Origin: Spirochaetales bacterium
Lineage (GTDB): Bacteria > Spirochaetota > Spirochaetia > Treponematales > UBA12059
DNA length: 64,000 bases
Assembly (NCBI GenBank): GCA_016926955.1
Contig: JAFGNN010000001.1
Coordinates: forward strand, 1 to 64,000
Direction: 5' to 3'
Part shown: piece after piece, positions 42,257 through 50,048 of the stretch
Layout of the letters: every line of letters starts with the position of its first letter
Position numbering within the stretch: position 1 is the first letter of the stretch
Program-made: the position numbers and the translations under genes
Notes under the pieces: model-generated
Told to the model about the DNA's origin: nothing
Database searches by the model: none
Seen by the model: only the letters and a program-made list of their open reading frames with translations

Positions 42257-42826
42257 TCAGGGCTTGCGGATAACGAAGGTGGAATCGATCAGCGCGGCCA
42301 GCCGGGCCAGGTCTGGATCGGAAGCACCCGAAAGCCCGAGATCCCCGATGACGTCCGAACGTTCGCGGTCGAGCCAGGCCCAGAGCCGCGCGGGGCCGCC
42401 CTGGGCGACCTTGAGCATGGCGGCGATCTCGTCGCCTCCGAACAGCTTGTACTCGCCCTTCCATACCAGGTGGAAGGTCTTGCCGTCCCCGCCGGCCACG
42501 AAGCGCGGCGGGGCGCCTGCCGCGGCGGGGGCGGCCTTCGTCGCGGAGGCGCCGGAGCGTCCGCGCGACATCTCGAGCTCCTCGCCGAGGCGTTCGAGCT
42601 TCCCGACTTCCATGTTGTAGCGGTGGACCCGTGCCTGCTCGATCAGGAACTCGAGCCCCTCCGCGTCGAGTTCCGAGGCGAGCTCCACGAGCTCGGCCCG
42701 GAGCCGTTCGAGGACGGCGTCCTTGCCGGCCGGCTTCTTCGCCCGCTTGGGAGTCCCGTTCGGGCCGGCCTTCCCCGTGGCCTTCGCTTTTCCCCTGGCG
42801 GATTCCGCCCCCGCGACCTTTGCCAT
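42257..42826 (-). CDS. Unknown 189-aa protein, Lys/Ala-rich N-terminus
   Basis: A 189-residue soluble protein. The first 40 residues are Lys/Ala/Gly-rich (ARGKAKATGKAGPNGTPKRA), then a helical region (AVLERLRAELVELASELDAE), a second charged linker and a C-terminal domain containing KTFHLVWKGEYKLFGGDEIA and VIGDLGLSGASDPDLARL. I do not recognise the family. It starts 14 bases after the GerMN gene and is cotranscribed with it. A basic N-terminus can bind nucleic acid; that is only a possibility. Confidence 0.65.
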   Translation of the reverse strand: MAKVAGAESARGKAKATGKAGPNGTPKRAKKPAGKDAVLERLRAELVELASELDAEGLEFLIEQARVHRYNMEVGKLERLGEELEMSRGRSGASATKAAPAAAGAPPRFVAGGDGKTFHLVWKGEYKLFGGDEIAAMLKVAQGGPARLWAWLDRERSDVIGDLGLSGASDPDLARLAALIDSTFVIRKP

Positions 42827-42840
42827 GACGCCCCCGAAAT

Positions 42841-43716
42841 TCAGAAGGAATTGCGCGAGAGCGGCTTCCCGATGTAGAAGCCCTCGGCGCCGAGATAGTC
42901 GCGGCGCTCGCCCTCGACGAGGAATTGCACGTCGGTGACCGTCGCGAAGGCGGTGGCCGTCCACACGATCTGCTTGACCTGGGCCGCGTAACCCTCGAGC
43001 CCCATGTGGTTGAACTGAAAGGCCTCGTTGAAGTTGAGCGTGGCCGTGCTTCCCGATATGCGCACCGGCGAGAGCAGGCGGGTTCCCTCGGGAATCGCGC
43101 TGATGAGGTGTTTCGCCACTTCCGAGGCATTCGGGCCTTCGAGCAGGGCGTTGAGCGCGTCGGTCAGCTGTGAGCCCGTGTCGGGGATGGAACGACGCGA
43201 CTCGACGCGGACGATGACCCCGTCGTCATCGATGCGCACGAACCAGAGGCTGGCGACGCGGGTCTTGGGCGCCGGCGTCGCGGACGCGGGCTTGGTCGGG
43301 CTTCCGCCCGACGGCGTTCCGGCGCCCGGCGTCGCCGTCGGCGCGCCGTCCGCGGGAGTCTCGGGCTCGCTCCCGCCCACGGGTTCGGGTTCCGGTTCCG
43401 GTTCCGCGAGGGCAGAAGCGTCGCCTTCCGGCGCGACCACCACCACTCCGCCGGGTGCCGTCCCGGACGGCGCGCTTTCCGGACCCTCGTCGCTTTCGGA
43501 CGGCTCGGAGCCGACCGGCGATGACGGCGGAGCGGCCTCGGAGCCGCGGCCTTTCAGGAGCTCGCTGAAGCCGGTTCGGTCGAGGGTCTCGCGGATGGCT
43601 GGCAGGTTGAGGAAAAAAACGACGAAGACGACGGTGAAAGCCGCGAGCCAGAGCAGGCAGCCGACTCCGGGCTTGTTCGAGGACCGGGAACTTCGTGAGG
43701 AACGCCGGGTGGCCAT
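42841..43716 (-). CDS. GerMN domain membrane protein
   Basis: A 291-residue protein with one N-terminal TM (GCLLWLAAFTVVFVVFFLNL) and a long disordered Pro/Glu/Ser-rich linker (residues 60-150). The C-terminal GerMN domain (about 155-285: SLWFVRIDDDGVIVRVESRR, LNALLEGPNASEVAKHLIS, ISGSTATLNFNEAFQFNHMG) is named for GerM germination proteins but is common in non-spore formers as a periplasmic domain. Function unknown in this context. It is the first gene of a two-gene operon with 42257. Confidence 0.85.
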   Translation of the reverse strand: MATRRSSRSSRSSNKPGVGCLLWLAAFTVVFVVFFLNLPAIRETLDRTGFSELLKGRGSEAAPPSSPVGSEPSESDEGPESAPSGTAPGGVVVVAPEGDASALAEPEPEPEPVGGSEPETPADGAPTATPGAGTPSGGSPTKPASATPAPKTRVASLWFVRIDDDGVIVRVESRRSIPDTGSQLTDALNALLEGPNASEVAKHLISAIPEGTRLLSPVRISGSTATLNFNEAFQFNHMGLEGYAAQVKQIVWTATAFATVTDVQFLVEGERRDYLGAEGFYIGKPLSRNSF

Positions 43717-43770
43717 GGCCCGATGATAGGGACCAGCCGCCCCCCCGTCAAGCGAAGCTCTCCATCAAAA

Positions 43771-43910
43771 AGAAAACCACGGAGTCGGTGAGTCACGGAG
43801 AAAAGAGGGAGGAAAACACAAGAAACTGAAGGAACTGCGAGGACAGGATTTCCGGTCCGCATCCATTCCTTTCCCAATCTCCCTCTCTCTCCTTTCTCCG
43901 TGGTTTCTTC
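43771..43910. repeat. ACCACGGAG-family repeat, both arms
   Basis: Left arm AAACCACGGAGTCGGTGAGTCACGGAG and purine-rich run; right arm CTCCTTTCTCCGTGGTTTCT. It ends two bases before the stop codon of the TPR gene and occupies most of the spacer to the GerMN gene. Confidence 0.75.
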
Positions 43911-43912
43911 GT

Positions 43913-45034
43913 CTACGCGTGCTCGAGGGTCTCGAGGGCGCGGCGGCTGATCTCGTCGGCGGGGTCCAGCTCGAGGGCTACGCGGAAATAGCCCTTGGCG
44001 TCTTCCTTGCGTCCCTGCCGGATGGCGAGCCCGCCCAGGTTCGCGATGATCTTGACGTTTTCAGGCTCGCGCCGCAGGGCTTCCTCGAGGCGCTTGCGCG
44101 CGCCGGCGTGGTCGCCTGATTCCATCAGGCAGATGGCCAGCTCGTTGAGCGTGTCCGCGTCGTCGGCTCCGAGCTCGAGCGCCTTGAGGAAAGCGTCGCG
44201 GCCCTCGGCCCAGCGCGAGAGCCGGCGATTGCCCCAGCCCACCAGGAACCAGCCGTTCCAGACGCGCGGATAGGTCTCGAGGAATTCGCGCGCCTTGGCG
44301 ATGCCTTCCTCCTCTCGACCTATCGAGATGAAGTCGTAGGCTTCCTTGAACAGGGTGTCGAGGAAACCCTGTCGCTCGAGGCGGCCGGCGATCTCGCGGG
44401 CGCGCGCCAGGCGATTCTCGTCGGAGCCGAGCTGGAGATAGGTTTCGAAGAGCTCGCGGGCGCGCTCGTACGAGCGCAGGCGGAGATGGAAGTAGCCGGC
44501 GTTGAAAAAGGCCTCGGCGTAGGGCGGCTCGAAAGCGAGCAGGCGGCGGTAGACCTCGTGGGCCCGCTCGCGGAATTCCTCCGCCAGCGTCTCGTTGCCG
44601 AGCTTCTCGTAGGCCTCGGAGCGGTCCTCGAGGACGACGGCCAGATTGGACAGGGGCTCGGCGCGCTCCGGGAAGAGGCCTGCGAGCGCGAGGAAGACCT
44701 CCTCCGCCACCTCGAAATCCCCGTTCCGCGCCTTTGCCACGCCGGCCTCGGAGAGCTCGCCGAGTATCTCCGGCCGTACGGCCAGCACGAAGCGGCGCCA
44801 ACCGGGCGCGTTCGGGTCGTCCGGGCGCCAGGCCAGCACGCGCAGCATGCCTGCGACGATGGCCTCGCGGGTCAGCTCCTCGGGGCGGAAGCGTGCGGGA
44901 TCCCCGCCGGTCTCCACGGGAATCGGAGCGGCCGGATCGAGCCCGAGGGCGGCGAGTTCGCCCGCGAGAAGCTCGGGGATCGAGATGAAGGCGATGCCCC
45001 GGAGACGGGACTCGTCAGCGTCGTCGTTGCGCAT
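43913..45034 (-). CDS. TPR-repeat protein
   Basis: A 373-residue soluble protein. From about residue 100 it carries six or seven tetratricopeptide repeats (PEILGELSEAGVAKARNGDF, AEAFFNAGYFHLRLRSYERA, WNGWFLVGWGNRRLSRWAEG, VKIIANLGGLAIRQGRKEDA), so it is a protein-protein interaction scaffold. The first 90 residues (ELLAGELAALGLDPAAPIPV) are unassigned. It overlaps the end of the PilZ gene by 20 bases, so the two are translationally coupled and probably work together. Confidence 0.85.
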   Translation of the reverse strand: MRNDDADESRLRGIAFISIPELLAGELAALGLDPAAPIPVETGGDPARFRPEELTREAIVAGMLRVLAWRPDDPNAPGWRRFVLAVRPEILGELSEAGVAKARNGDFEVAEEVFLALAGLFPERAEPLSNLAVVLEDRSEAYEKLGNETLAEEFRERAHEVYRRLLAFEPPYAEAFFNAGYFHLRLRSYERARELFETYLQLGSDENRLARAREIAGRLERQGFLDTLFKEAYDFISIGREEEGIAKAREFLETYPRVWNGWFLVGWGNRRLSRWAEGRDAFLKALELGADDADTLNELAICLMESGDHAGARKRLEEALRREPENVKIIANLGGLAIRQGRKEDAKGYFRVALELDPADEISRRALETLEHA

Positions 45035-45884
45035 TGGCGGCTCCGGATCCCCCGGCGCCCGGGCCGGCCTCGCCGGGCTCCTTCTTGCGCTGCTGGGAGA
45101 GGCATTCGTTGACGTGCAGTTTGTAGGACATTGGAACGCCGGTGGAGTCGAAGACCACGCCGACCGCCGCGAGATCCTTCCGCCCCTCGACGTCCTCGTA
45201 GCGGACGAATTTTCCGGGGATGTCGATGGTTTCGCGCGGCTCGTGGAATTCTAGCCTGAGGAGGCAGTCCCGGCCCACGAGGAATTTGGCCAGTCCCACG
45301 AGGATCAGCTTGGCGCCCGAGAACGAGACGTCGCGCACGATGCACTTGCGCGGAACGCCCTGCACCAAGACCACCGTCTCCTTGGAAACGAGCTGGAGCT
45401 TCGACGCGTTGTCGGGAGTCACCAGGATGCGCTCGTCGCGGCGCCGGGCGGAATTGACGTTGGCCTCGAGCAGGCGGCCGAGCGTCTCCAGGAGGTCGTC
45501 CGGCGGCCGCTGGGTGTACTCCAGCATGATGAACTGGAGATCGCCGCCCGACTGGGCGTAAGGCGCGAAGCCCGTTGCCTTCGCCGACACGAAAAAACTG
45601 ACCGGGTCGGCCTTGTCGGCGAATTTGAAGCTGAAACGCAGGCTCACGGAGTTGTTGGCCTTGCGGATGCGGTCGGCCAGCGAACCGCGGGCGCTCGCGA
45701 GCACCTTGGCCCCCGAGAAGCTGGTGGAGTAGATGACGCACGGCCACTGCTCCCCCACGCACTTGAGGAAGACGCCCGGGGTCTGGAGACCCGTAGCTTT
45801 TATGACTTCCTTGGTGAAGGTGACGTCGATGGCCTTGTAGGTCTCGTAGTACCTGGCGATTTGCTGGCTGGTCGTAATGGACAT
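45015..45884 (-). CDS. PilZ domain protein with N-terminal domain
   Basis: A 289-residue soluble protein. The C-terminal half is a PilZ domain: RKCIVRDVSFSGAKLILVG (D/NxSxxG motif) and an RR pair upstream (RRRDERILVT). The N-terminal half (PCVIYSTSFSGAKVLASARG) is an ancestral PilZ-like, ligand-dead repeat often seen in Treponema-type PilZ proteins. It is the expected receptor for cyclic di-GMP, such as that made by the diguanylate cyclase at 19496. It ends in a Lys/Gly-rich tail and overlaps the TPR gene. Confidence 0.85.
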   Translation of the reverse strand: MSITTSQQIARYYETYKAIDVTFTKEVIKATGLQTPGVFLKCVGEQWPCVIYSTSFSGAKVLASARGSLADRIRKANNSVSLRFSFKFADKADPVSFFVSAKATGFAPYAQSGGDLQFIMLEYTQRPPDDLLETLGRLLEANVNSARRRDERILVTPDNASKLQLVSKETVVLVQGVPRKCIVRDVSFSGAKLILVGLAKFLVGRDCLLRLEFHEPRETIDIPGKFVRYEDVEGRKDLAAVGVVFDSTGVPMSYKLHVNECLSQQRKKEPGEAGPGAGGSGAANAQRRR

Positions 45885-45896
45885 GGCTTGTCTTCG

Positions 45897-45926
45897 ATAT
45901 TAGGATGGAGACGGCCCCTTGGTCAA
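45897..45926 (-). promoter_or_regulatory. Promoter of the PilZ-TPR operon
   Basis: On the minus strand TTGACC (45921-45926), 18 bases and TAATAT (45897-45902) precede ATG 45884. It overlaps the 5' region of the divergent kinase gene. Confidence 0.5.
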
Positions 45927-45955
45927 TCGAAGTCCGGCAAGGAAGCGCGAAGGCG

Positions 45956-46951
45956 ATGCGATCGGTCTACATCATCGAGAACCCGCTGGTCGACCACATC
46001 GCCCACGAAAGCTACGGCTTCGTGGAACGCTTCGGCTCGAGGCCGGGCACCATGCAGCTCGTCAGCCGCGAAACCTTCGAGGCCATAATCGCCGCGGCCC
46101 GCTCGGTCTCCCTGGTTCCCGGCGGCTCGGGCGCCAACACGGCCCGGGCCCTGGCCATGTTGCAGGGTCCCGGCGGCGGAGCCTTCGGCAGACCCGCCTA
46201 CGCGGGGGCCATCGGCCACGACAAGGCCGGGTCGACCTTCGCCGAGGGACTCGAGCAGGCGGGCGTGGACGCTTTCCTGGCTTGCAAGGACGAAGCCACC
46301 GGCTCGTCCGCCATCGTCGTTACTCCCGACCACGAGCGCACCATGTTCACCAACCTCGGCGCCTGCCAGGGCTACGGTCCCGCCGACCTCGACCTTTCGC
46401 CGCTGGACGATTGCCGCTACTTTTATTCCACCGGCTACATGTGGGACACGCCGCCCCAGAAAGAAGCGCTCTTCAAGGCCGTCGACTCGGCGCGATCCAG
46501 GCGCGTGCCCGTCTGCTTCGACCTGGCCGACCCCTTCGTCGTCGACCGCTATTACGCCGAGCTCCGCGAATGGCTGCCCGGGCGCGTCGAGGTGCTCTTC
46601 GGCAATCGCGCCGAGCTTTCGCGGCTCTGCGACTGCGAGGGTCCGGATCCGGAGATAGTGCGCCTTGCCTCGCGCTACGCGTCCGTCGTCGCCATGAAGA
46701 TCGGCAAGGGCGGCTGCCTGGTGCGCTCGCGCGAGCGGCTGGTGCACGCGCCCGGCGAGCTCGTGGTGCCCGTGGACACCACCGGCGCCGGCGACTCCTT
46801 CGCGGCCGGCTTCCTCTACGGCCTGCTCGTCGACGCGGACCTGGCCGCCTGCGGAAGGCTCGCAAACCGCGTCGCGAGCCGCATCGTCGCCGCCGAGGGC
46901 TGCCGCTACGACCTGCTCGACCGCGCCGACTGCCTCGCCGCCCTGGATTAA
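45956..46951 (+). CDS. PfkB-family carbohydrate/nucleoside kinase
   Basis: A 331-residue ribokinase-fold enzyme. The N-terminal substrate motif PGGSGANTARALAML (GGSGANTA) and the C-terminal VDTTGAGDSFAAGFLYGLL, with catalytic Asp in GAGD, are conserved. It resembles the adenosine-kinase/sugar-kinase branch (residues SSAIVVTPDHERTMFTNLGA as the lid). The substrate cannot be fixed; adenosine or a sugar is likely. ATG 45956 is preferred to an in-frame ATG 51 bases upstream, which lies in the opposing promoter. Its stop overlaps the convergent membrane gene by four bases. Confidence 0.88.
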   Translation: MRSVYIIENPLVDHIAHESYGFVERFGSRPGTMQLVSRETFEAIIAAARSVSLVPGGSGANTARALAMLQGPGGGAFGRPAYAGAIGHDKAGSTFAEGLEQAGVDAFLACKDEATGSSAIVVTPDHERTMFTNLGACQGYGPADLDLSPLDDCRYFYSTGYMWDTPPQKEALFKAVDSARSRRVPVCFDLADPFVVDRYYAELREWLPGRVEVLFGNRAELSRLCDCEGPDPEIVRLASRYASVVAMKIGKGGCLVRSRERLVHAPGELVVPVDTTGAGDSFAAGFLYGLLVDADLAACGRLANRVASRIVAAEGCRYDLLDRADCLAALD

Positions 46952-47736
46952 TCTTTCCAGGGGAAAATCAGGTTGCGGAGGGTGCGCTTGCCGAGGCGCT
47001 CTTCGTCGTCGGCGAGGAGCCGCTTCCAGGGCACTGGCTTCCGGGCGGCCCCTTCCGGCAGGGACTCGAGCCACTCGTACTTGCGCATGCGCAGGCGGAA
47101 CGCCTCCGCGCGGGCCAGTGCCGCGCCGCCGAAACCGGGAACCAGGAAGGCCGTGAAGATCGAGAGGGCCAGCGAAAGAAGCTCCCAGACCGTGACGAAG
47201 AGGGTGAAGCCGAGGTTGTCGAGCAGCATGGCGAACGAGGCCTTGAGCCGGGCCCCCAGCGTCCGCCCCGGCATGCGCGCCGCGGCCGCGGGCAGCCACT
47301 GGAGGCCGAGCAGGACCAGGGCCGAGCTCCAGAGCACCGCGCCGAGGGCGAAGGACCCGATCACCCCGCCCAGGCCAAGATAGAAGGGAAAGGCGACGCT
47401 CAGGGCGAGGAAGAGCGCCAGCTCGACCCCGCCGAGGATCAGGGCCGTCGGCACGGCCGCGGGCCAGGCGGCGAACCAGGCGCGGAACGAAATCGAGCCC
47501 CCCTCGGCCAAAGGTTCGAGCGCGATGGTCGCGGCGACGCGGCAGAGCTCGAACGCGAGGAATCCGAGCGCGAGGAGCAGGTTGCCCGCCAGGCCCGGCC
47601 CGAGCGCCGCCGCGGGCAGGATGAAGGCGGCGGCGACGGCGACGAACGAAAGGTTGACGAGCGCGAGGCCCATGAAGGAGTCCCAGGCGTCGAACAGCGA
47701 CTTCTTTACGGTGAAGGCGATCATGGCATGCGGCAT
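46948..47736 (-). CDS. Integral membrane protein, function unknown
   Basis: A 262-residue protein with six hydrophobic segments (GLALVNLSFVAVAAAFILPA; AVPTALILGGVELALFLALS; TLFVTVWELLSLALSIFTAF) and a basic C-terminal tail (RKPVPWKRLLADDEERLGKR). It is similar in build to the DUF624/YesL-like proteins found near sugar genes, but the match is not certain. It has no adjacent partner on its strand and converges on the PfkB gene. Confidence 0.6.
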   Translation of the reverse strand: MPHAMIAFTVKKSLFDAWDSFMGLALVNLSFVAVAAAFILPAAALGPGLAGNLLLALGFLAFELCRVAATIALEPLAEGGSISFRAWFAAWPAAVPTALILGGVELALFLALSVAFPFYLGLGGVIGSFALGAVLWSSALVLLGLQWLPAAAARMPGRTLGARLKASFAMLLDNLGFTLFVTVWELLSLALSIFTAFLVPGFGGAALARAEAFRLRMRKYEWLESLPEGAARKPVPWKRLLADDEERLGKRTLRNLIFPWKD

Positions 47737-47745
47737 ACCGCATTA

Positions 47746-47774
47746 TTGACAAAGACGCAAGCGCTTACCATAGT
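47746..47774 (+). promoter_or_regulatory. Promoter of the decarboxylase gene
   Basis: TTGACA (47746-47751), 17 bases and CATAGT (47769-47774). The leader of about 68 bases contains two hairpins (47800-47839). Confidence 0.5.
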
Positions 47775-47799
47775 CGGCCGAGGAGCGGCGACGCCACCA

Positions 47800-47839
47800 G
47801 GTCCGGCCTTGGGCCGGGCCACATCCCTCTTCACAGAGG
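47800..47839 (+). promoter_or_regulatory. Two hairpins in the decarboxylase leader; second covers the ribosome site
   Basis: GGTCCGGCC/GGCCGGGCC (47800-47820, loop TTG) is followed by CCTCT/AGAGG (47826-47839, loop TCAC). The AGAGG of the second stem is the only Shine-Dalgarno-like sequence before ATG 47849, so translation may be controlled by folding. Confidence 0.45.
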
Positions 47840-47848
47840 TACCCCCCA

Positions 47849-49024
47849 ATGCAGGACCAATACGAGTTCCCCGTCGAGCGCTACATGCCGCGCGAGAAAT
47901 TCGAGCGCATCAGGCGTTTCGCCGAGGGAAAGCAGACCCCCTGCCTCGTCCTCGACCTTGACGTCATCAAGTCCAACTACGCCGTCCTCCGCAAGCACCT
48001 GCCCTTCGCGCAGGTCTACTACGCCGTCAAGGCCAACCCGAACGACGCCGTGGTCTCGACCCTCCGCGACATCGGCTCCAGCTTCGACGTGGCCACCCGC
48101 TTCGAGCTCGACCAGCTGCTCCGCCTGGGCGTCGAACCCGGGCGCATGAGCTTCGGCAACACCATCAAGAAGGAAAAGGACATCGCGTACTTCTTCGACG
48201 CGGGCGTCCGGCTCTTCGCCAGCGACAGCTTCGAGGACCTCGAGAAGATCGCCCGCGCGGCGCCCCGCTCGCGGGTCTTCGTGCGCATCCTGACCGAGGG
48301 CCTCGGCGCGGACTGGCCGCTTTCCAAGAAGTTCGGCTGCCACCCGGACTTCGCCCGCAAGCTCATCGAGCGCGCGCTCGAGCTCGGTCTCGAGCCTTAC
48401 GGCGTCTCCTTCCATGTGGGCAGCCAGCAGCGCGACATCGGCCAGTGGTCCACCGCCCTGACCGAGGTCGGCCAGATCTTCCGCTACGCGAAGGAGGAGC
48501 TCGGCGTCCAGCTCAAGATGGTCAACATGGGCGGCGGCTTTCCCGCCAGCTACCTCGAGCCCACGCACGAGATCGCGGTATACGCCGAGGAGATCAAGGG
48601 CTACCTCGAGAACAACTTCGACGGCGAGTGGCCGGAGATCGTCATCGAACCGGGCCGCTCCATGGCCGGCGACGCGGGCGTCATCGTCACGGAGATCGTC
48701 AACCTGGCGCGCAAGAGCACCCACGATCTCTACCGCTGGCTCTTCGTCGACATCGGCAAGTTCGGCGGCCTGATCGAGACCCTCGACGAGGCCATCAAAT
48801 ATCCCATCTATTTCGAGGGCTCCGGTCCGCAGGAGGACGTCATCATAGCCGGCCCGACCTGCGACTCGATGGACATCCTCTACGAGAAGACCACCTACAT
48901 GATGCCCTCGAGCGCCAAGATCGGCGACCGCGCCTACATCTTCACGACGGGCGCGTACACCCAGAGTTACAGCTCGATCTACTTCAACGGCTTCCCGCCC
49001 CTCGACGCGTACATCCTGGAGTAG
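47849..49024 (+). CDS. Ornithine/lysine decarboxylase, alanine-racemase fold
   Basis: A 391-residue PLP enzyme of the eukaryotic-type ornithine decarboxylase family (group IV). The PLP Lys is in VYYAVKANPN, the Gly-rich phosphate site is MGGGFP, the substrate contact EPGRSM follows, and the catalytic Cys is in GPTCDSMDIL. These bacterial members are usually bifunctional for lysine and ornithine, making cadaverine or putrescine for polyamines. The leader has possible translational control. No antizyme-like gene or polyamine transporter adjoins. Confidence 0.9.
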   Translation: MQDQYEFPVERYMPREKFERIRRFAEGKQTPCLVLDLDVIKSNYAVLRKHLPFAQVYYAVKANPNDAVVSTLRDIGSSFDVATRFELDQLLRLGVEPGRMSFGNTIKKEKDIAYFFDAGVRLFASDSFEDLEKIARAAPRSRVFVRILTEGLGADWPLSKKFGCHPDFARKLIERALELGLEPYGVSFHVGSQQRDIGQWSTALTEVGQIFRYAKEELGVQLKMVNMGGGFPASYLEPTHEIAVYAEEIKGYLENNFDGEWPEIVIEPGRSMAGDAGVIVTEIVNLARKSTHDLYRWLFVDIGKFGGLIETLDEAIKYPIYFEGSGPQEDVIIAGPTCDSMDILYEKTTYMMPSSAKIGDRAYIFTTGAYTQSYSSIYFNGFPPLDAYILE

Positions 49025-49043
49025 GCACTACCGAGCGAAGAAT

Positions 49044-49169
49044 AACCACGGAGACACGGAGACACGGAGACACGGAGAAGGGAGGGAGGAAGACGGGATC
49101 AGGGATCCTTATTCCCCTTTCCCGTTCTTCTCCCTCTTCCCTCGGTGTCTCCGTGCCTCCGTGGTTAAA
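49044..49169. repeat. ACCACGGAG-family repeat, full palindromic copy
   Basis: Left arm AACCACGGAGACACGGAG with GACACGGA units three times, a purine-rich run, then a pyrimidine-rich run and the right arm GGTGTCTCCGTGCCTCCGTGG. It fills the spacer between convergent genes and abuts the stop codon of the RlpA gene. Confidence 0.8.
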
Positions 49170-49964
49170 TTATTGGGGGGAGGTCTTGGTGACGAGGACG
49201 GCGCGGTGGCCGAGGCTGTCGAGGCGGGCCATGGCGGCGCGGTACGCGTCCTCGTCGAGGTCCGCCAGCACGACGCGCGTATAAGGCGAGCCCGGAGCCT
49301 TTTCGAGGACGGCGGCGAGGCCCGAGACGGCCAGCTCGTCGCGGAGGCGCGCGGCGTTGGCCGCGTCGGAGAAGCTGGCCACCTGGATGCGCCAGCGCGT
49401 CCCCTCCGCGGCTGCGCCGCCTTCGGACGCCGGGACCGCGGGCGCCGGGGCGAGCCTGGGCGCCGGCCCGGGTGGCGCCGCGCCCGCGGGCGCGAGCTCG
49501 GCGCGGAGCGTGGCGGTGCCCGCGGCGATCATGCCGAGCTCGCGGGCGGCCGCCTCCGACACGTCGAGGTCGCGTCCGAGCACAAAGGGCCCGCGATCGG
49601 TGACCGTCACCAGGACCGAGCGGCCGTTGGCGGGATTGGTCAGGCGGAGCACGGTGCCGAAGGGCAAGGTTTTATGGGCGGCGGTGAAGCCGTTCTTGTC
49701 GAACACGAGGCCCGAGGCCGTCACGCGCCCGTGGAAGGGCTCGCCGTACCAGGACGCCACCATGGCCGGCGCCACCGCGGGAAGCGGCGACAGGGCCGCC
49801 GTTCCGGGCGCAACTGTCGCGGCACCCGAGCCGGATGCGCCCTGCCCCGCCGCGAAGGACGGCAGGAAGGTCAACGCGAAGAGGAGCGTGCAGGGGAGAA
49901 GCGGCGACCGCCCGCGCGGAACCGCAACGCCCCCTTTTCCCCCTCCCCGATTCCCTCTCTTCAT
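49170..49964 (-). CDS. rlpA: RlpA-like double-psi beta-barrel protein with SPOR domain
   Basis: A 264-residue exported protein: signal peptide near 21-40 (LLPCTLLFALTFLPSFAAG). RlpA core, about 69-155: ASWYGEPFHGRVTASGLVFD, HKTLPFGTVLRLTNPANGRS, VTDRGPFVLGRDLDVSEAAA. A linker rich in Ala/Pro leads to a C-terminal SPOR domain (about 190-264: RWRIQVASFSDAANAARLRD). RlpA proteins act at the septum, and some are lytic transglycosylases that cut denuded glycans; SPOR binds such glycans. No lipobox is obvious. Confidence 0.88.
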   Translation of the reverse strand: MKRGNRGGGKGGVAVPRGRSPLLPCTLLFALTFLPSFAAGQGASGSGAATVAPGTAALSPLPAVAPAMVASWYGEPFHGRVTASGLVFDKNGFTAAHKTLPFGTVLRLTNPANGRSVLVTVTDRGPFVLGRDLDVSEAAARELGMIAAGTATLRAELAPAGAAPPGPAPRLAPAPAVPASEGGAAAEGTRWRIQVASFSDAANAARLRDELAVSGLAAVLEKAPGSPYTRVVLADLDEDAYRAAMARLDSLGHRAVLVTKTSPQ

Positions 49965-50034
49965 CCCTCTCCCCTCTTCTCCCTCTTCTCCCTCTTCACT
50001 CCCCGTCTCCGTGTCTCCGTGGTTTTCTTTTTTA
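49965..50034. repeat. ACCACGGAG-family repeat, right half only
   Basis: Pyrimidine-rich run (CCCTCTTCTCCCTCTTC) ending in CTCCGTGTCTCCGTGGTTT, with no left arm. It lies between the rlpA start and the aminotransferase stop. Confidence 0.65.
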
Positions 50035-50048
50035 TCGGCGACGCCTGC

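Noticed and set aside
45919-47961. Long plus-strand frame overlapping the PfkB and membrane genes
   Set aside because: It is out of frame with the PfkB kinase and crosses intergenic DNA; the residues are Arg/Gly/Ala-rich shadow sequence.
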